DNA of 64,000 nt from the NCBI GenBank assembly GCA_902786205.1, contig CADABQ010000001.1, positions 1-64,000 of the forward strand, written 5' to 3'. Numbering within the stretch: the stretch's first letter is position 1; each line of letters opens with the position of its first letter. Positions 56,878 to 64,000 of the stretch are shown here, one piece after another. Made by a program: the position numbers and the translations under genes. Under the pieces are notes generated by a model that was not told the origin of the DNA, did no database searches, and saw only the letters and a list, made by a program, of their open reading frames with translations. The stretch comes from an uncultured Lachnospiraceae bacterium (lineage in GTDB: Bacteria > Bacillota > Clostridia > Lachnospirales > Lachnospiraceae).

Positions 56878-57435
56878 ATGCGAGTGATAGCAGGAACAGC
56901 GAGAAGAATACAGTTAAAAACACCAGCTGGCATGGAGACCAGACCTACGACAGATCGAATTAAGGAAACATTATTCAATATGATACAATCGCAGTTATAT
57001 GATTGCAGTTTTTTAGATTTGTTTAGCGGAAGTGGAGCAATTGGAATTGAAGCCTTAAGTCGTGGAGCAGAAAAAACAGTATTTATAGATTCTGGAATAG
57101 AAGCGATTCGATGTGTAAAGGATAACTTAAAAAAAACGCATTTAGAAGAGAAAGCAGAAGTTATAAAAGGTGATGTGTTAACAACTTTGCAGCAATTAAA
57201 TTTGAAAAAAGAGCATTTTGATATTATTTTTATGGATCCACCTTATCGGTGTCAATGGGAACAAAGAGTATTAGAGGTATTGAAATGTACACAGTTGTTA
57301 AAAAAAGATACTATGATTATTGTAGAGGCATCGCTTGATACTGATTTTTCTTATGTGGAACAGTTGGGTTATGAAATCCGTAAAGAAAAAAAGTATAAAA
57401 CAAACAAGCATATTTTTCTTTATAAAACAGAGTAG
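56878..57435 (+). CDS. rsmD: 16S rRNA (guanine-966 N2) methyltransferase
   Basis: RsmD methylates G966 of 16S rRNA. The 185 residues contain MRVIAGTARRIQLKTP, RPTTDRIKETLFNMI, the SAM-binding FLDLFSGSGAIGIEALSRGA and the catalytic motif FMDPPYRC. The start at 56878 is chosen since the product then begins like other members and AAAGGG lies eight to ten bases upstream; the in-frame codon at 56854 would add eight residues. It is followed by coaD, a conserved pair in Firmicutes. Confidence 0.95.
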   Translation: MRVIAGTARRIQLKTPAGMETRPTTDRIKETLFNMIQSQLYDCSFLDLFSGSGAIGIEALSRGAEKTVFIDSGIEAIRCVKDNLKKTHLEEKAEVIKGDVLTTLQQLNLKKEHFDIIFMDPPYRCQWEQRVLEVLKCTQLLKKDTMIIVEASLDTDFSYVEQLGYEIRKEKKYKTNKHIFLYKTE

Positions 57436-57478
57436 GTGTAGATAAAAGTACGCAATATAAAATTGGAGGTATCCAATC

Positions 57479-57976
57479 ATGAGAATTGGAATCTATCCGG
57501 GAAGTTTTGATCCGGTTACAATAGGACATTTAGATATTATTAAAAGGTCAGCTTTATTAGTAGACCGATTAATAATTGGAGTGCTAAATAACAGTAAAAA
57601 AAGCCCTGTATTTACTGCGGAAGAAAGAAAAGGGATGATAGAATCTGTAGTAAAAAATATACCGAATGTTCAGGTAGAAGTATTTGATGGTTTACTTGTG
57701 GACTTTGCAAAGTTAAAGCAGGCAGAAGTGGTTTTTCGAGGATTGCGAGCAGTGACAGATTTCGAATATGAATTACAATTGGCACAGTTGAACCGTAGCC
57801 TATATCCTAAATTGGATACTATGTTTTTGGCTGCAAGTGTTGAATATTCATATTTAAGTTCTAGTGCAGTTCGGGAAATTGCATCTTATCAGGGAGATAT
57901 TTCTATGATGGTGCCAAAAGAGTTGGTTTCTGTTGTAGAGGATAAATTTAGAAGTTTGAAAATGGATAAAAAGTAA
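57479..57976 (+). CDS. coaD: phosphopantetheine adenylyltransferase
   Basis: CoaD carries out the penultimate step of coenzyme A synthesis, adenylating 4'-phosphopantetheine. The 165 residues have the nucleotidyltransferase signature YPGSFDPVTIGHLDIIKRS (with the GH of the HxGH-type site) and the C-terminal EYSYLSSSAVREIASYQGDI. GGAGG precedes the ATG. It lies 43 bases after rsmD. Confidence 0.97.
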   Translation: MRIGIYPGSFDPVTIGHLDIIKRSALLVDRLIIGVLNNSKKSPVFTAEERKGMIESVVKNIPNVQVEVFDGLLVDFAKLKQAEVVFRGLRAVTDFEYELQLAQLNRSLYPKLDTMFLAASVEYSYLSSSAVREIASYQGDISMMVPKELVSVVEDKFRSLKMDKK

Positions 57977-58051
57977 TGCGTTAGAGTAGAGGTTTATTAC
58001 AAGATAGAAGACAGACAAGGTAGCTAGATCATAGAAAGAGGAGTGTATAAA

Positions 58052-58708
58052 ATGGCAGTAAGTAGGATTGAAGAATTAATAGAAGATATATATGATTTTG
58101 TGGAAGAATGTAAGATGCAACCATTATCATCAACAAAGGTTATTGTGCCAAAAGATGAATTATATGATTTATTGGATGAATTGCGTTTACGCACACCAGA
58201 CGAAATAAAAAGATACAAGAAAATGTTAGAAAACAAGGATGCTATTTTACAGGATGCAGAGGCAAAAGCGAACGCTATGCTTGCGGAAGCACAGGATAAG
58301 ATGGATGCATTGGTGGACGAGCATCAGATTATGCAGCAGGCGTATGCACAAGCAGATCAGATTATTCAACAAGCACAGATGCAGGCAGAGCAGATGTTAT
58401 CATCCGCAGAAAATGATGCAAATCAGATTAGAACTGGTGCAATCAGCTATACATCAGATATGTTGATCGGATTGGAAAATATTATGGACAAATCGTATAA
58501 TGAATGCAGAATGCATTATGAGAGTCTTTTACATAATATGCAAGAAAATATGGAAATTGTACGTGCAAATCATCGTGAATTAACAGGAATGCCAGAATCG
58601 CCAGCTTCAGAAGAGACACCAATACCTGAGACTGAAGAAACTACAGATCAGGATGTTGTAAAACATGAAGGTGTAATTGATGATTATTCATATCCGGAAG
58701 AATATTAA
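58052..58708 (+). CDS. coiled-coil protein related to ATPase b/H-type subunits
   Basis: The 218-residue product begins with a conserved helical part (ISRIEELIEDIYDFVEECK-like, then VIVPKDELYDLLDELRLRTP). It continues as a long Ala/Gln-rich coiled coil (about 60-140; ILQDAEAKANAMLAEAQDKM) and ends in an acidic low-complexity tail. Similar proteins in this position are labelled ATPase because of likeness to F-type subunit b or V-type subunit H; no ATPase motif is seen. A DivIVA-like scaffold is another possibility. AGAGGAG precedes the ATG. Confidence 0.72.
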   Translation: MAVSRIEELIEDIYDFVEECKMQPLSSTKVIVPKDELYDLLDELRLRTPDEIKRYKKMLENKDAILQDAEAKANAMLAEAQDKMDALVDEHQIMQQAYAQADQIIQQAQMQAEQMLSSAENDANQIRTGAISYTSDMLIGLENIMDKSYNECRMHYESLLHNMQENMEIVRANHRELTGMPESPASEETPIPETEETTDQDVVKHEGVIDDYSYPEEY

Positions 58709-59632
58709 AAGCACTGTAATGGATAGGAATACAAATATACATTGCGTGATTTTGCATTGAATATATGTTTTTAAAGATAATCCTGACCCGGCAATGACGC
58801 TTTGTGTTTGGAATAGACTGGATAGTCCGCCAAATGCAGTACTTGTCAGGGTTAGGATTATTTTTATTTTAGTTGAAAAAGTGGAAATGCCCAGTTCGTA
58901 ACAAGCAGTAGTGATTTCTGTAAGAGAAAGGAGTCCATAGGTAAGAGGCTTTAAGGTAAGTGGAAGATTTAGTAAAAACATTGCAAGGATAGAGAAAAGT
59001 AATACATAACCACCGATTTTGATAATAGTGATAAATCCATCCAGTATTGCTTGATCGATTGCGTGTGCAAAAGATCGGGAGGCATTGTCTTTTGAAGTTT
59101 CTTTTAAAGAATGATTAAATGTTTTGCGCTTGAGAAATAGAATGCGGTAGAGAAAACTATTAAAAAAAGAGGAAGCGAGCAAAACGCAATATAATAAGTA
59201 TTTTATACGTGCATTTTGTAGACACTGAATGGAGAGGTAAGTTGTTAAAAACATAGGGCTTGGATTATTTACGAATGAGAGAAGATATTGTCCTTCAAGA
59301 GAAGATATTTTTCCCTCTTTTACTAAATCTGCACAGGCTTTTGCCCCCATAGGATAACCAGACATCATACCTATAAGGATAGGAAAGCAGCCATATTTGC
59401 TAACTTTAAATAAGGGATGTAAAATAGGGTAAAGCCAGTCTGTTAGGGAAAGAAGTAAATTTAAATTTAGGAAAAGATTCGAAACAATAATGAAGGGAAG
59501 TAAAGAAGGTATGATAGTGTAAATCCATAGGGTGATTCCCTTTTTTGCTCCTGCAAAACAGACTTCTGGTGAAAAAAATAAAATAAAAAGACAAAGCAAT
59601 GAGAAAAAGGATAGTATTTGTTTTTTTTTCAT
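58688..59632 (-). CDS. ylbJ: YlbJ-like sporulation integral membrane protein
   Basis: The 314-residue polytopic protein has about eight hydrophobic segments and the nucleoside-recognition (GATE) features of YlbJ: SLLPFIIVSNLF, ILIGMMSGYPMGAKACADLV and LLSFVNNPSPMFL. YlbJ is needed for sporulation in B. subtilis (about 408 residues), so this is a shorter member. GGGAGG lies seven bases before the ATG on the minus strand. Its 3' end overlaps the convergent coiled-coil gene by 21 bases. In Lachnospiraceae it commonly follows rsmD and coaD. Confidence 0.85.
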   Translation of the reverse strand: MKKKQILSFFSLLCLFILFFSPEVCFAGAKKGITLWIYTIIPSLLPFIIVSNLFLNLNLLLSLTDWLYPILHPLFKVSKYGCFPILIGMMSGYPMGAKACADLVKEGKISSLEGQYLLSFVNNPSPMFLTTYLSIQCLQNARIKYLLYCVLLASSFFNSFLYRILFLKRKTFNHSLKETSKDNASRSFAHAIDQAILDGFITIIKIGGYVLLFSILAMFLLNLPLTLKPLTYGLLSLTEITTACYELGISTFSTKIKIILTLTSTAFGGLSSLFQTQSVIAGSGLSLKTYIQCKITQCIFVFLSITVLLIFFRI

Positions 59633-59654
59633 TGAAAACCTCCCTTATGTTTTA

Positions 59655-59817
59655 ATGTATTCTCGGAATCTCCCTTGCACCCACTTTTGCGACTGTTTTT
59701 CCGCCAGCTATACACAAATTTAATCAACGTACGCTCCACGTACGCCTCATAAATTTTTGCATATCTGACAAAAAAACATTTTGCAAAATCAGGCACAAAG
59801 AGACTCCGAGAGTACAT
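59655..59817. mobile_element. MITE-like palindromic element without transposase
   Basis: Terminal inverted repeats of 18 bases (59655-59672 and 59800-59817) agree at 16 positions, and both differences are transitions that keep G-U pairing. Similarity continues inward for about ten more bases with one gap. The 127-base interior has the palindrome ATTTTGCAAAAT and a double ACGTACG. There is no transposase. A 62-codon frame on the minus strand runs through it but has no ribosome site. A structured RNA is the alternative. Confidence 0.5.
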
Positions 59818-60048
59818 ATTACTGTTCAGCTGATTAGATTTTTTTATAGTTTGCTCTTATTTAAAACTATGTAGAAAAGTATTGTAATATACTTATAATA
59901 GTTCAACTGGCAGGAATGCTTTTTGCAAGCAAAACTCTTTGCTTTGACAAAGAAATTGAATTATGCATTTAAGGAAGTTCCTGTAGAATTATAATATTTG
60001 TTTTAAATATTGCAACAGTTTCGTGGGTAAATAGAAAGAGGTGATAAA
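59818..60048. other. gene-free gap before mgtC
   Basis: This stretch holds no gene. It contains a TATAAT at 59894-59899 without a good -35 box, overlapping alternative hairpins around TTTTGCAAGCAAAA (about 59923-59937), a TTGACA at 59944-59949 without a matching -10, and the repeat TAGTTCAACTGGCA. It is probably the mgtC leader. Confidence 0.4.
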
Positions 60049-60747
60049 ATGCATGAATTATGGTTTCCAGACTATTTAAGAGGATTGAATATGGCATCTA
60101 TTGTACTTCGCATTGCTTTTTGTATTGTATGTGGAGGAGCTGTAGGTTTGGAACGGGAATGGAAACATCGAACTGCCGGATTTAAGACGCATATTTTAGT
60201 TTGTCTTGGTTCTGCTATTTGTATGTTAACCGGACAATATGCTGTTTTAGCATTTCAAATCGATACAATAGATCCAACACGTATTGGCGCACAGGTAGTA
60301 AGTGGTATTGGTTTCCTTGGAGTTGGTACGATTATCGTAAGGGACAATGCAAAAGTGAAGGGACTTACTACAGCGGCTGGATTATGGGTTTCGGCATGTG
60401 TAGGGCTGGCAATTGGAATTGGATTTTACGAAATGGCAATTTTAGGTACAATATGTGTAGTTGGACTTTTTTTAGTTGGAATTAAATTGTTTGCTGAAAA
60501 TGATGTTACGAAACTTGTCGTTTATATTGAAGTGAAAAATCAAACATATGTCAGAAAATTGTTAGCAAAGTTGCAGGAACAGGATTGTAATATATATCGC
60601 ATGGAAATGCAAAGAGCAAAAAATGGTCTTAATAGTGAGGTTGGATTGATTTTGGGGATACAAAGTGAAACAAAAGAGAATAAAGAAATCCTTTCTATAT
60701 TGACGGAGGTGGAAGCTGTAGTTGGCTTTGAAGAAATTGGAGTTTAG
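60049..60747 (+). CDS. mgtC: MgtC/SapB family membrane protein
   Basis: The 232-residue product has about five membrane segments and the MgtC core GGAVGLEREWKHRTAGFKTHILVCLGSA (shown in two parts: GGAVGLEREW and RTAGFKTHILV), then RIGAQVVSGIGFLGVGTII and GLTTAAGLWVSACVGLAIG. A cytoplasmic ACT-like C-terminal domain follows (about 155-232). In enterobacteria MgtC tunes F1Fo ATP synthase and magnesium homeostasis; in Firmicutes the role is unclear. AGAGGTGAT precedes the ATG. hydF follows after 20 bases and could be cotranscribed. Confidence 0.9.
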   Translation: MHELWFPDYLRGLNMASIVLRIAFCIVCGGAVGLEREWKHRTAGFKTHILVCLGSAICMLTGQYAVLAFQIDTIDPTRIGAQVVSGIGFLGVGTIIVRDNAKVKGLTTAAGLWVSACVGLAIGIGFYEMAILGTICVVGLFLVGIKLFAENDVTKLVVYIEVKNQTYVRKLLAKLQEQDCNIYRMEMQRAKNGLNSEVGLILGIQSETKENKEILSILTEVEAVVGFEEIGV

Positions 60748-60767
60748 TTTAGAAAGAAGGCAATAAT

Positions 60768-61961
60768 ATGGGAATGAATACAACACCAAAAGGAGAACGG
60801 GTGCATATTGCATTGTTTGGTAAAAGAAACGCCGGAAAATCCAGTCTGATCAATAAAATTACGGGACAGGAATTAGCTATCGTATCAGAAATCAAAGGAA
60901 CCACAACAGATCCGGTGTATAAGGCAATGGAGTTGTTGCCGCTTGGACCAGTTATGTTTGTGGATACCCCAGGTTTGGACGATGAGGGCGAACTTGGTGA
61001 AATGCGTATAGAGAAGACCAAGAAGGTTCTTAGGAAAACGGACATTGCAATCCTTGTAGTAGATGCAACAGACCAGGGAGATTTTAAATTAGAGGAGCAG
61101 CTGGAAAAAGAATTAAAGAAAAGACAAATAGCATGTTTATGGGTTTATAATAAAGCGGAATTGTTACAACAAAGAGATTCAAAGAAGCAAGGCATTTACT
61201 GTAGTACAAAGACGGAAGAAGGAATCGAAAAAATAAAAGAATGGATTGCTGCGCAAGTAGTAGATGCCGAGAAACAACCACTTGTGCAGGACCTGGTTGA
61301 AAAAGGTGATATGGTTATTTTAGTAGTACCAATTGATTCGGCTGCACCGAAAGGCAGATTGATATTACCACAGCAGCAGGTAATCCGTGATTTATTAGAA
61401 AAGGGCGCGATACCTATTGTCGTGAGAGATACAGAATTAGGTATTGTTTTGAAAAAACTTGGGAAAATGCCTAAGATGGTTATTACGGATTCGCAAGCAT
61501 TTGAACAGGTGGCAAAACAAGTACCAAAGGAGATACCATTGACCTCTTTTTCTATATTAATGGCTAGGTATAAGGGAAATTTAGCGCTTCTAGCGAAAAA
61601 TGCCGGAAAACTCGATACATTAAAGGATGGAGATGTGATACTGATGGCAGAAGGATGTACGCATCATAGACAATGTGATGATATTGGCACAGTCAAAATT
61701 CCAAAATGGATGCAGGCATATACAGGAAAAAAATTAATCTTTGAAACGGCAAGTGGTGGTGGATATCCGGATGATTTATCAAAATATGCTATGGTTGTAC
61801 ATTGTGGAGGCTGTATGTTGCCGGCACGCGAAATGCAATTTCGAATGAAGCATACATTGGAACAAAACACTGCGATCGTAAATTATGGAGTTTTGATTGC
61901 ATACATGAAAGGAATTGTGCAACGTAGTCTGCAACTTTTTCCAGAGTGTGGGAATGAGTAG
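60768..61961 (+). CDS. hydF: [FeFe] hydrogenase H-cluster maturation GTPase HydF
   Basis: HydF is the scaffold that carries the H-cluster precursor made by HydE and HydG and hands it to HydA. The 397 residues have a GTPase domain (G1 FGKRNAGKSSLIN, G2 KGTTTDPV, G3 DTPGLDDEGE) and a C-terminal Fe-S domain with C-x-H in GCTHHRQCDDIG (about residue 297) and HCGGC (about 345). hydE, hydG and hydA are not in the window. GAAGG precedes the ATG. Confidence 0.95.
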   Translation: MGMNTTPKGERVHIALFGKRNAGKSSLINKITGQELAIVSEIKGTTTDPVYKAMELLPLGPVMFVDTPGLDDEGELGEMRIEKTKKVLRKTDIAILVVDATDQGDFKLEEQLEKELKKRQIACLWVYNKAELLQQRDSKKQGIYCSTKTEEGIEKIKEWIAAQVVDAEKQPLVQDLVEKGDMVILVVPIDSAAPKGRLILPQQQVIRDLLEKGAIPIVVRDTELGIVLKKLGKMPKMVITDSQAFEQVAKQVPKEIPLTSFSILMARYKGNLALLAKNAGKLDTLKDGDVILMAEGCTHHRQCDDIGTVKIPKWMQAYTGKKLIFETASGGGYPDDLSKYAMVVHCGGCMLPAREMQFRMKHTLEQNTAIVNYGVLIAYMKGIVQRSLQLFPECGNE

Positions 61962-62087
61962 TGCTTTGGATAGGATAATGCAGAATACTTGAAAAGCGAG
62001 AAATATCTGATATGTTAATTTTTACATGAAGTTAGGAAAAAATAATAGTTTGTGAATACAAAAGGTTTGAAATGGGAAGGAGACAGT

Positions 62088-62597
62088 ATGTTTAAGCGGT
62101 TCTATCCTGATACAATTCAGGAGTCTACGTATGATATAGATTTTAAAGCGTTACAACAACAAGGAATTAAAGGTGTTCTATTTGATATTGATAATACTTT
62201 GGTAGAGCATGGAGCAGATGCAACACCACGAGCCATTGCATTATTTGATGAACTCAAAAAAATGGGAATGAAAAGTTGTTTGATTTCTAATAACAAAGAG
62301 GAGCGGGTGCTTCGGTTTAACAAGGAAATCGGCACAAAGTATATTTATGATGCACATAAACCGTCTGGAAAAAATTATAAAAAGGCAATGGAGCTTATGG
62401 GAACCGATTTGTCAAATACAATTTTTGTAGGAGATCAATTGTTTACAGATGTTTTTGGTGCAAAACGAATAGGGATGCGAAATATATTGGTACGGCCTAT
62501 TGATCCGAAGGAAGAGATTCAAATTGTTCTAAAACGCTATTTGGAAAATGTAGTTTTATATTTTTATAGAAGGAAAGGTAAAAGAAGTGAAAAATAA
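62088..62597 (+). CDS. yqeG: YqeG family HAD phosphatase
   Basis: This is a HAD-superfamily IIIA-type phosphatase of the YqeG branch; the substrate is unknown. The 169 residues contain the catalytic GVLFDIDNTLVEHGA, the SCLISNNKEERV motif and VGDQLFTDVFGAKRIGM. GAAGGAG lies six bases before ATG 62088; a GTG at 62052 would add 12 residues. A weak promoter (TTGAAA 61989-61994, TATGTT 62011-62016, 16 bases apart) lies upstream. The last 11 bases overlap aroK. Confidence 0.9.
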   Translation: MFKRFYPDTIQESTYDIDFKALQQQGIKGVLFDIDNTLVEHGADATPRAIALFDELKKMGMKSCLISNNKEERVLRFNKEIGTKYIYDAHKPSGKNYKKAMELMGTDLSNTIFVGDQLFTDVFGAKRIGMRNILVRPIDPKEEIQIVLKRYLENVVLYFYRRKGKRSEK

Positions 62598-63114
62598 TAT
62601 TGTACTGATTGGTTTTATGGGATGTGGGAAAACAACTGTAGGCGAAAAGCTGGCTAAAGAATTAACCTATGCCTTTTTGGACACAGATGCATATATTGAA
62701 AATAGAGAGCAAAAATCCATTCGTGAAATTTTTGAGCAGGACGGTGAAAATTATTTTAGAAATGTGGAAACAAAAAGTTTGCAGGAATTGATAGAAAATA
62801 CGCAAAAAACGATTGTTTCTAGTGGTGGCGGATTGCCATTAAGACCAGAAAATGCAAAACTTTTACAAAAACTTGGTTTTGTTATCTATTTAAAAGTGGA
62901 CAAGGAAACGGTTTTGCGGCGATTAGAAGGGGATACGACAAGACCCTTATTGCAGTGTGATGATCCAGCAAAAAGAATAGAAGAATTGTTAGAATATCGA
63001 GATCCCATTTATGAAGTGGGAGCACATATGGTCATTCAGGTAGATCATAAGACGGTGGAAGAAATTGTGCAGGAAATTATTAGAAATTATTACTTATTTT
63101 TTGAATGTAAGTAG
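62587..63114 (+). CDS. aroK: shikimate kinase
   Basis: AroK phosphorylates shikimate in aromatic amino-acid synthesis. The 175 residues show Walker A GFMGCGKTTVGEKLA, the shikimate-binding Asp in LDTDAYIE, the Arg in YFRNVETKSL, SSGGGLPLRP and the lid Arg in TTRPLL. The start is GTG at 62587, with AAAGG eight bases upstream and inside yqeG. The other shikimate-pathway genes are elsewhere. Confidence 0.95.
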   Translation: MKNNIVLIGFMGCGKTTVGEKLAKELTYAFLDTDAYIENREQKSIREIFEQDGENYFRNVETKSLQELIENTQKTIVSSGGGLPLRPENAKLLQKLGFVIYLKVDKETVLRRLEGDTTRPLLQCDDPAKRIEELLEYRDPIYEVGAHMVIQVDHKTVEEIVQEIIRNYYLFFECK

Positions 63115-63168
63115 CAAAGAGAATTAGGAATGTTTGCTTTATAAGGATAATAGAAAGAAGGAATCAAT

Positions 63169-64000
63169 ATGAAGTTAGGACGTATGGAAGGTGTATATTC
63201 TATCTTAGATGAAAAAAAATTAGATGCTATTCTCGTATCAAACGGATACAATATGCGGTATTTAAGTGGATTTTCTGGTGCAACTGGATATTTATATCTT
63301 TCAAGGAATCGAAAAATTGTTATGACAGATTCAAGATATACGATTCAGGCAAAGGAAGAAGCAAAGGGATATGAAGTTTGGCAGGTTTCAGGAAAATATA
63401 CAGATTTAGTTGCGCAAATCATTGCGGAAGAGGATTCTATTCACATCGGAATAGAAGGAAATGACTTTTTGTGTTTAGATTTTCAAAAATGGGAGAAGAC
63501 ACTTCCAAATGTGAAATGGACAATGCTGGATCAGGAATTATCTAATTTAAGAAGAATAAAAACACCAGAAGAAATTGAGAAGATTGCTCATGCAGAAGAA
63601 ATTGGTGATAAAGCTTTTTCAAAAATCTTAGATATTATTAAACCGGGTATCACTGAAATAGAAGTCGCTTCTTATTTGGAATTTTATATGAAACAGTTTG
63701 GTGCGGAAGGATTGAGTTTTGATACAATTGTAGCATCCGGCATTAACTCATCAAAACCACATGCAGTACCTGGAAGAAAAAAGATGGAAAACGGTGATTT
63801 TATTACAATGGATTTTGGTTGTATTTATGATGGGTATTGCTCAGACATGACCCGTACCATTGTGCTTGGTAAGGCAAGTGAAGAACAGAAGAAGGTATAT
63901 GAGATTGTATTGCGTGCACAGAAAGAGGCTTTGGACTTTATCAAAGCAGGTTATTCTGGTGCAGAAATTGATAAAGTAGCAAGAAAAATTATTAGCGATG
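63169..64000 (+). CDS. pepP: Xaa-Pro aminopeptidase (M24B), 3' end beyond the window
   Basis: This metallopeptidase removes N-terminal residues before proline. The visible 277 residues include the creatinase-like N-terminal domain (about 1-125; NMRYLSGFSGATGYLYLS) and the first half of the M24 pita-bread domain, with two metal-binding Asp residues in MDFGCIYDGYCSDMTRT and an upstream His in SSKPHAVPG. AAAGAAGGA precedes ATG 63169. The gene runs off the window edge, so the last metal ligands are not seen. In Firmicutes it is usually followed by efp. Confidence 0.93.
   Translation, partial: MKLGRMEGVYSILDEKKLDAILVSNGYNMRYLSGFSGATGYLYLSRNRKIVMTDSRYTIQAKEEAKGYEVWQVSGKYTDLVAQIIAEEDSIHIGIEGNDFLCLDFQKWEKTLPNVKWTMLDQELSNLRRIKTPEEIEKIAHAEEIGDKAFSKILDIIKPGITEIEVASYLEFYMKQFGAEGLSFDTIVASGINSSKPHAVPGRKKMENGDFITMDFGCIYDGYCSDMTRTIVLGKASEEQKKVYEIVLRAQKEALDFIKAGYSGAEIDKVARKIISD

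Noticed and set aside
59629-59817. A 62-codon minus-strand gene through the palindromic element
   Set aside because: Its start is in the terminal inverted repeat, it has no ribosome site, and it runs into the ylbJ ribosome site. It is better explained by the repeat.
59818-60048. A magnesium M-box riboswitch upstream of mgtC
   Set aside because: The gap shows only short alternative hairpins and none of the long conserved M-box sequence.

Overview
The window is a low-GC chromosomal segment from a Gram-positive, anaerobic, spore-forming Clostridia. It most resembles the Lachnospiraceae. The evidence is the AT-rich sequence with strong GGAGG ribosome sites, a Firmicutes-type rpsU, the yqfC-yqfD-phoH-HD-ybeY block, and several sporulation-type genes (yqfC, yqfD, SpoVB-like and YlbJ-like membrane proteins, a SpoIID-domain protein, a SpoVK-like AAA protein). 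An [FeFe]-hydrogenase maturase (hydF), a fused acyl-CoA-dehydratase activase, NifS/NifU and CheV fit an obligate anaerobe that is probably motile. The species cannot be named from the sequence alone.

Layout. 1-6.7 kb: rpsU, then a tightly packed, partly overlapping operon yqfC-yqfD-phoH-HD protein-ybeY-MOP flippase. 6.8-13.8 kb: a BofC-like membrane-anchored protein, two flavoproteins, proB, a DUF896 gene, formyl-THF cyclo-ligase and miaB. 13.8-18.0 kb: a TetR regulator divergent from a 1048-residue YhgE/Pip membrane protein, with a palindromic operator candidate between them. 18.3-21.8 kb: accessory genes of unknown function, including a zinc-ribbon protein with seven DUF5050-like repeats. 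21.8-27.6 kb: a B12-binding radical SAM protein, its DUF2344 partner, RNase G and a secreted amidase. 27.8-30.7 kb: CheV and a zinc-ribbon membrane protein with a structured leader. 31.0-36.6 kb: hisH-hisF-ung, then hisZ-hisG-hisD. 36.7-43.2 kb: SpoIID-like protein, tRNA-Arg(CCG), a lipoprotein-like gene, rluF, ligA and metA. 43.2-49.8 kb: a diguanylate cyclase, a SpoVB-like flippase on the minus strand, nifS-nifU-mnmA and a TPR-like membrane protein. 49.8-56.6 kb: the giant minus-strand activase, a LysM protein and an AAA protein. 56.8-64 kb: rsmD-coaD-coiled-coil gene, ylbJ-like gene on the minus strand, a MITE-like palindromic element, mgtC, hydF, yqeG, aroK and the 5' part of an Xaa-Pro aminopeptidase gene.

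How the genes work together. Most is housekeeping: translation and RNA maturation (rpsU, ybeY, miaB, mnmA, rluF, rsmD, rng), DNA repair (ung, ligA), cofactor and amino-acid synthesis (coaD, aroK, proB, metA, his genes) and envelope or spore functions. nifS-nifU-mnmA couples persulfide sulfur to Fe-S clusters and tRNA thiolation. I find no phage, CRISPR array, insertion sequence with a transposase, or defence island. The least explained signals are non-coding: a palindromic element near 59.7 kb, a three-way-junction leader near 28.95 kb, an attenuator-like leader before nifS, and a seven-codon upstream ORF coupled to the activase gene. I see no complete new multi-gene system.
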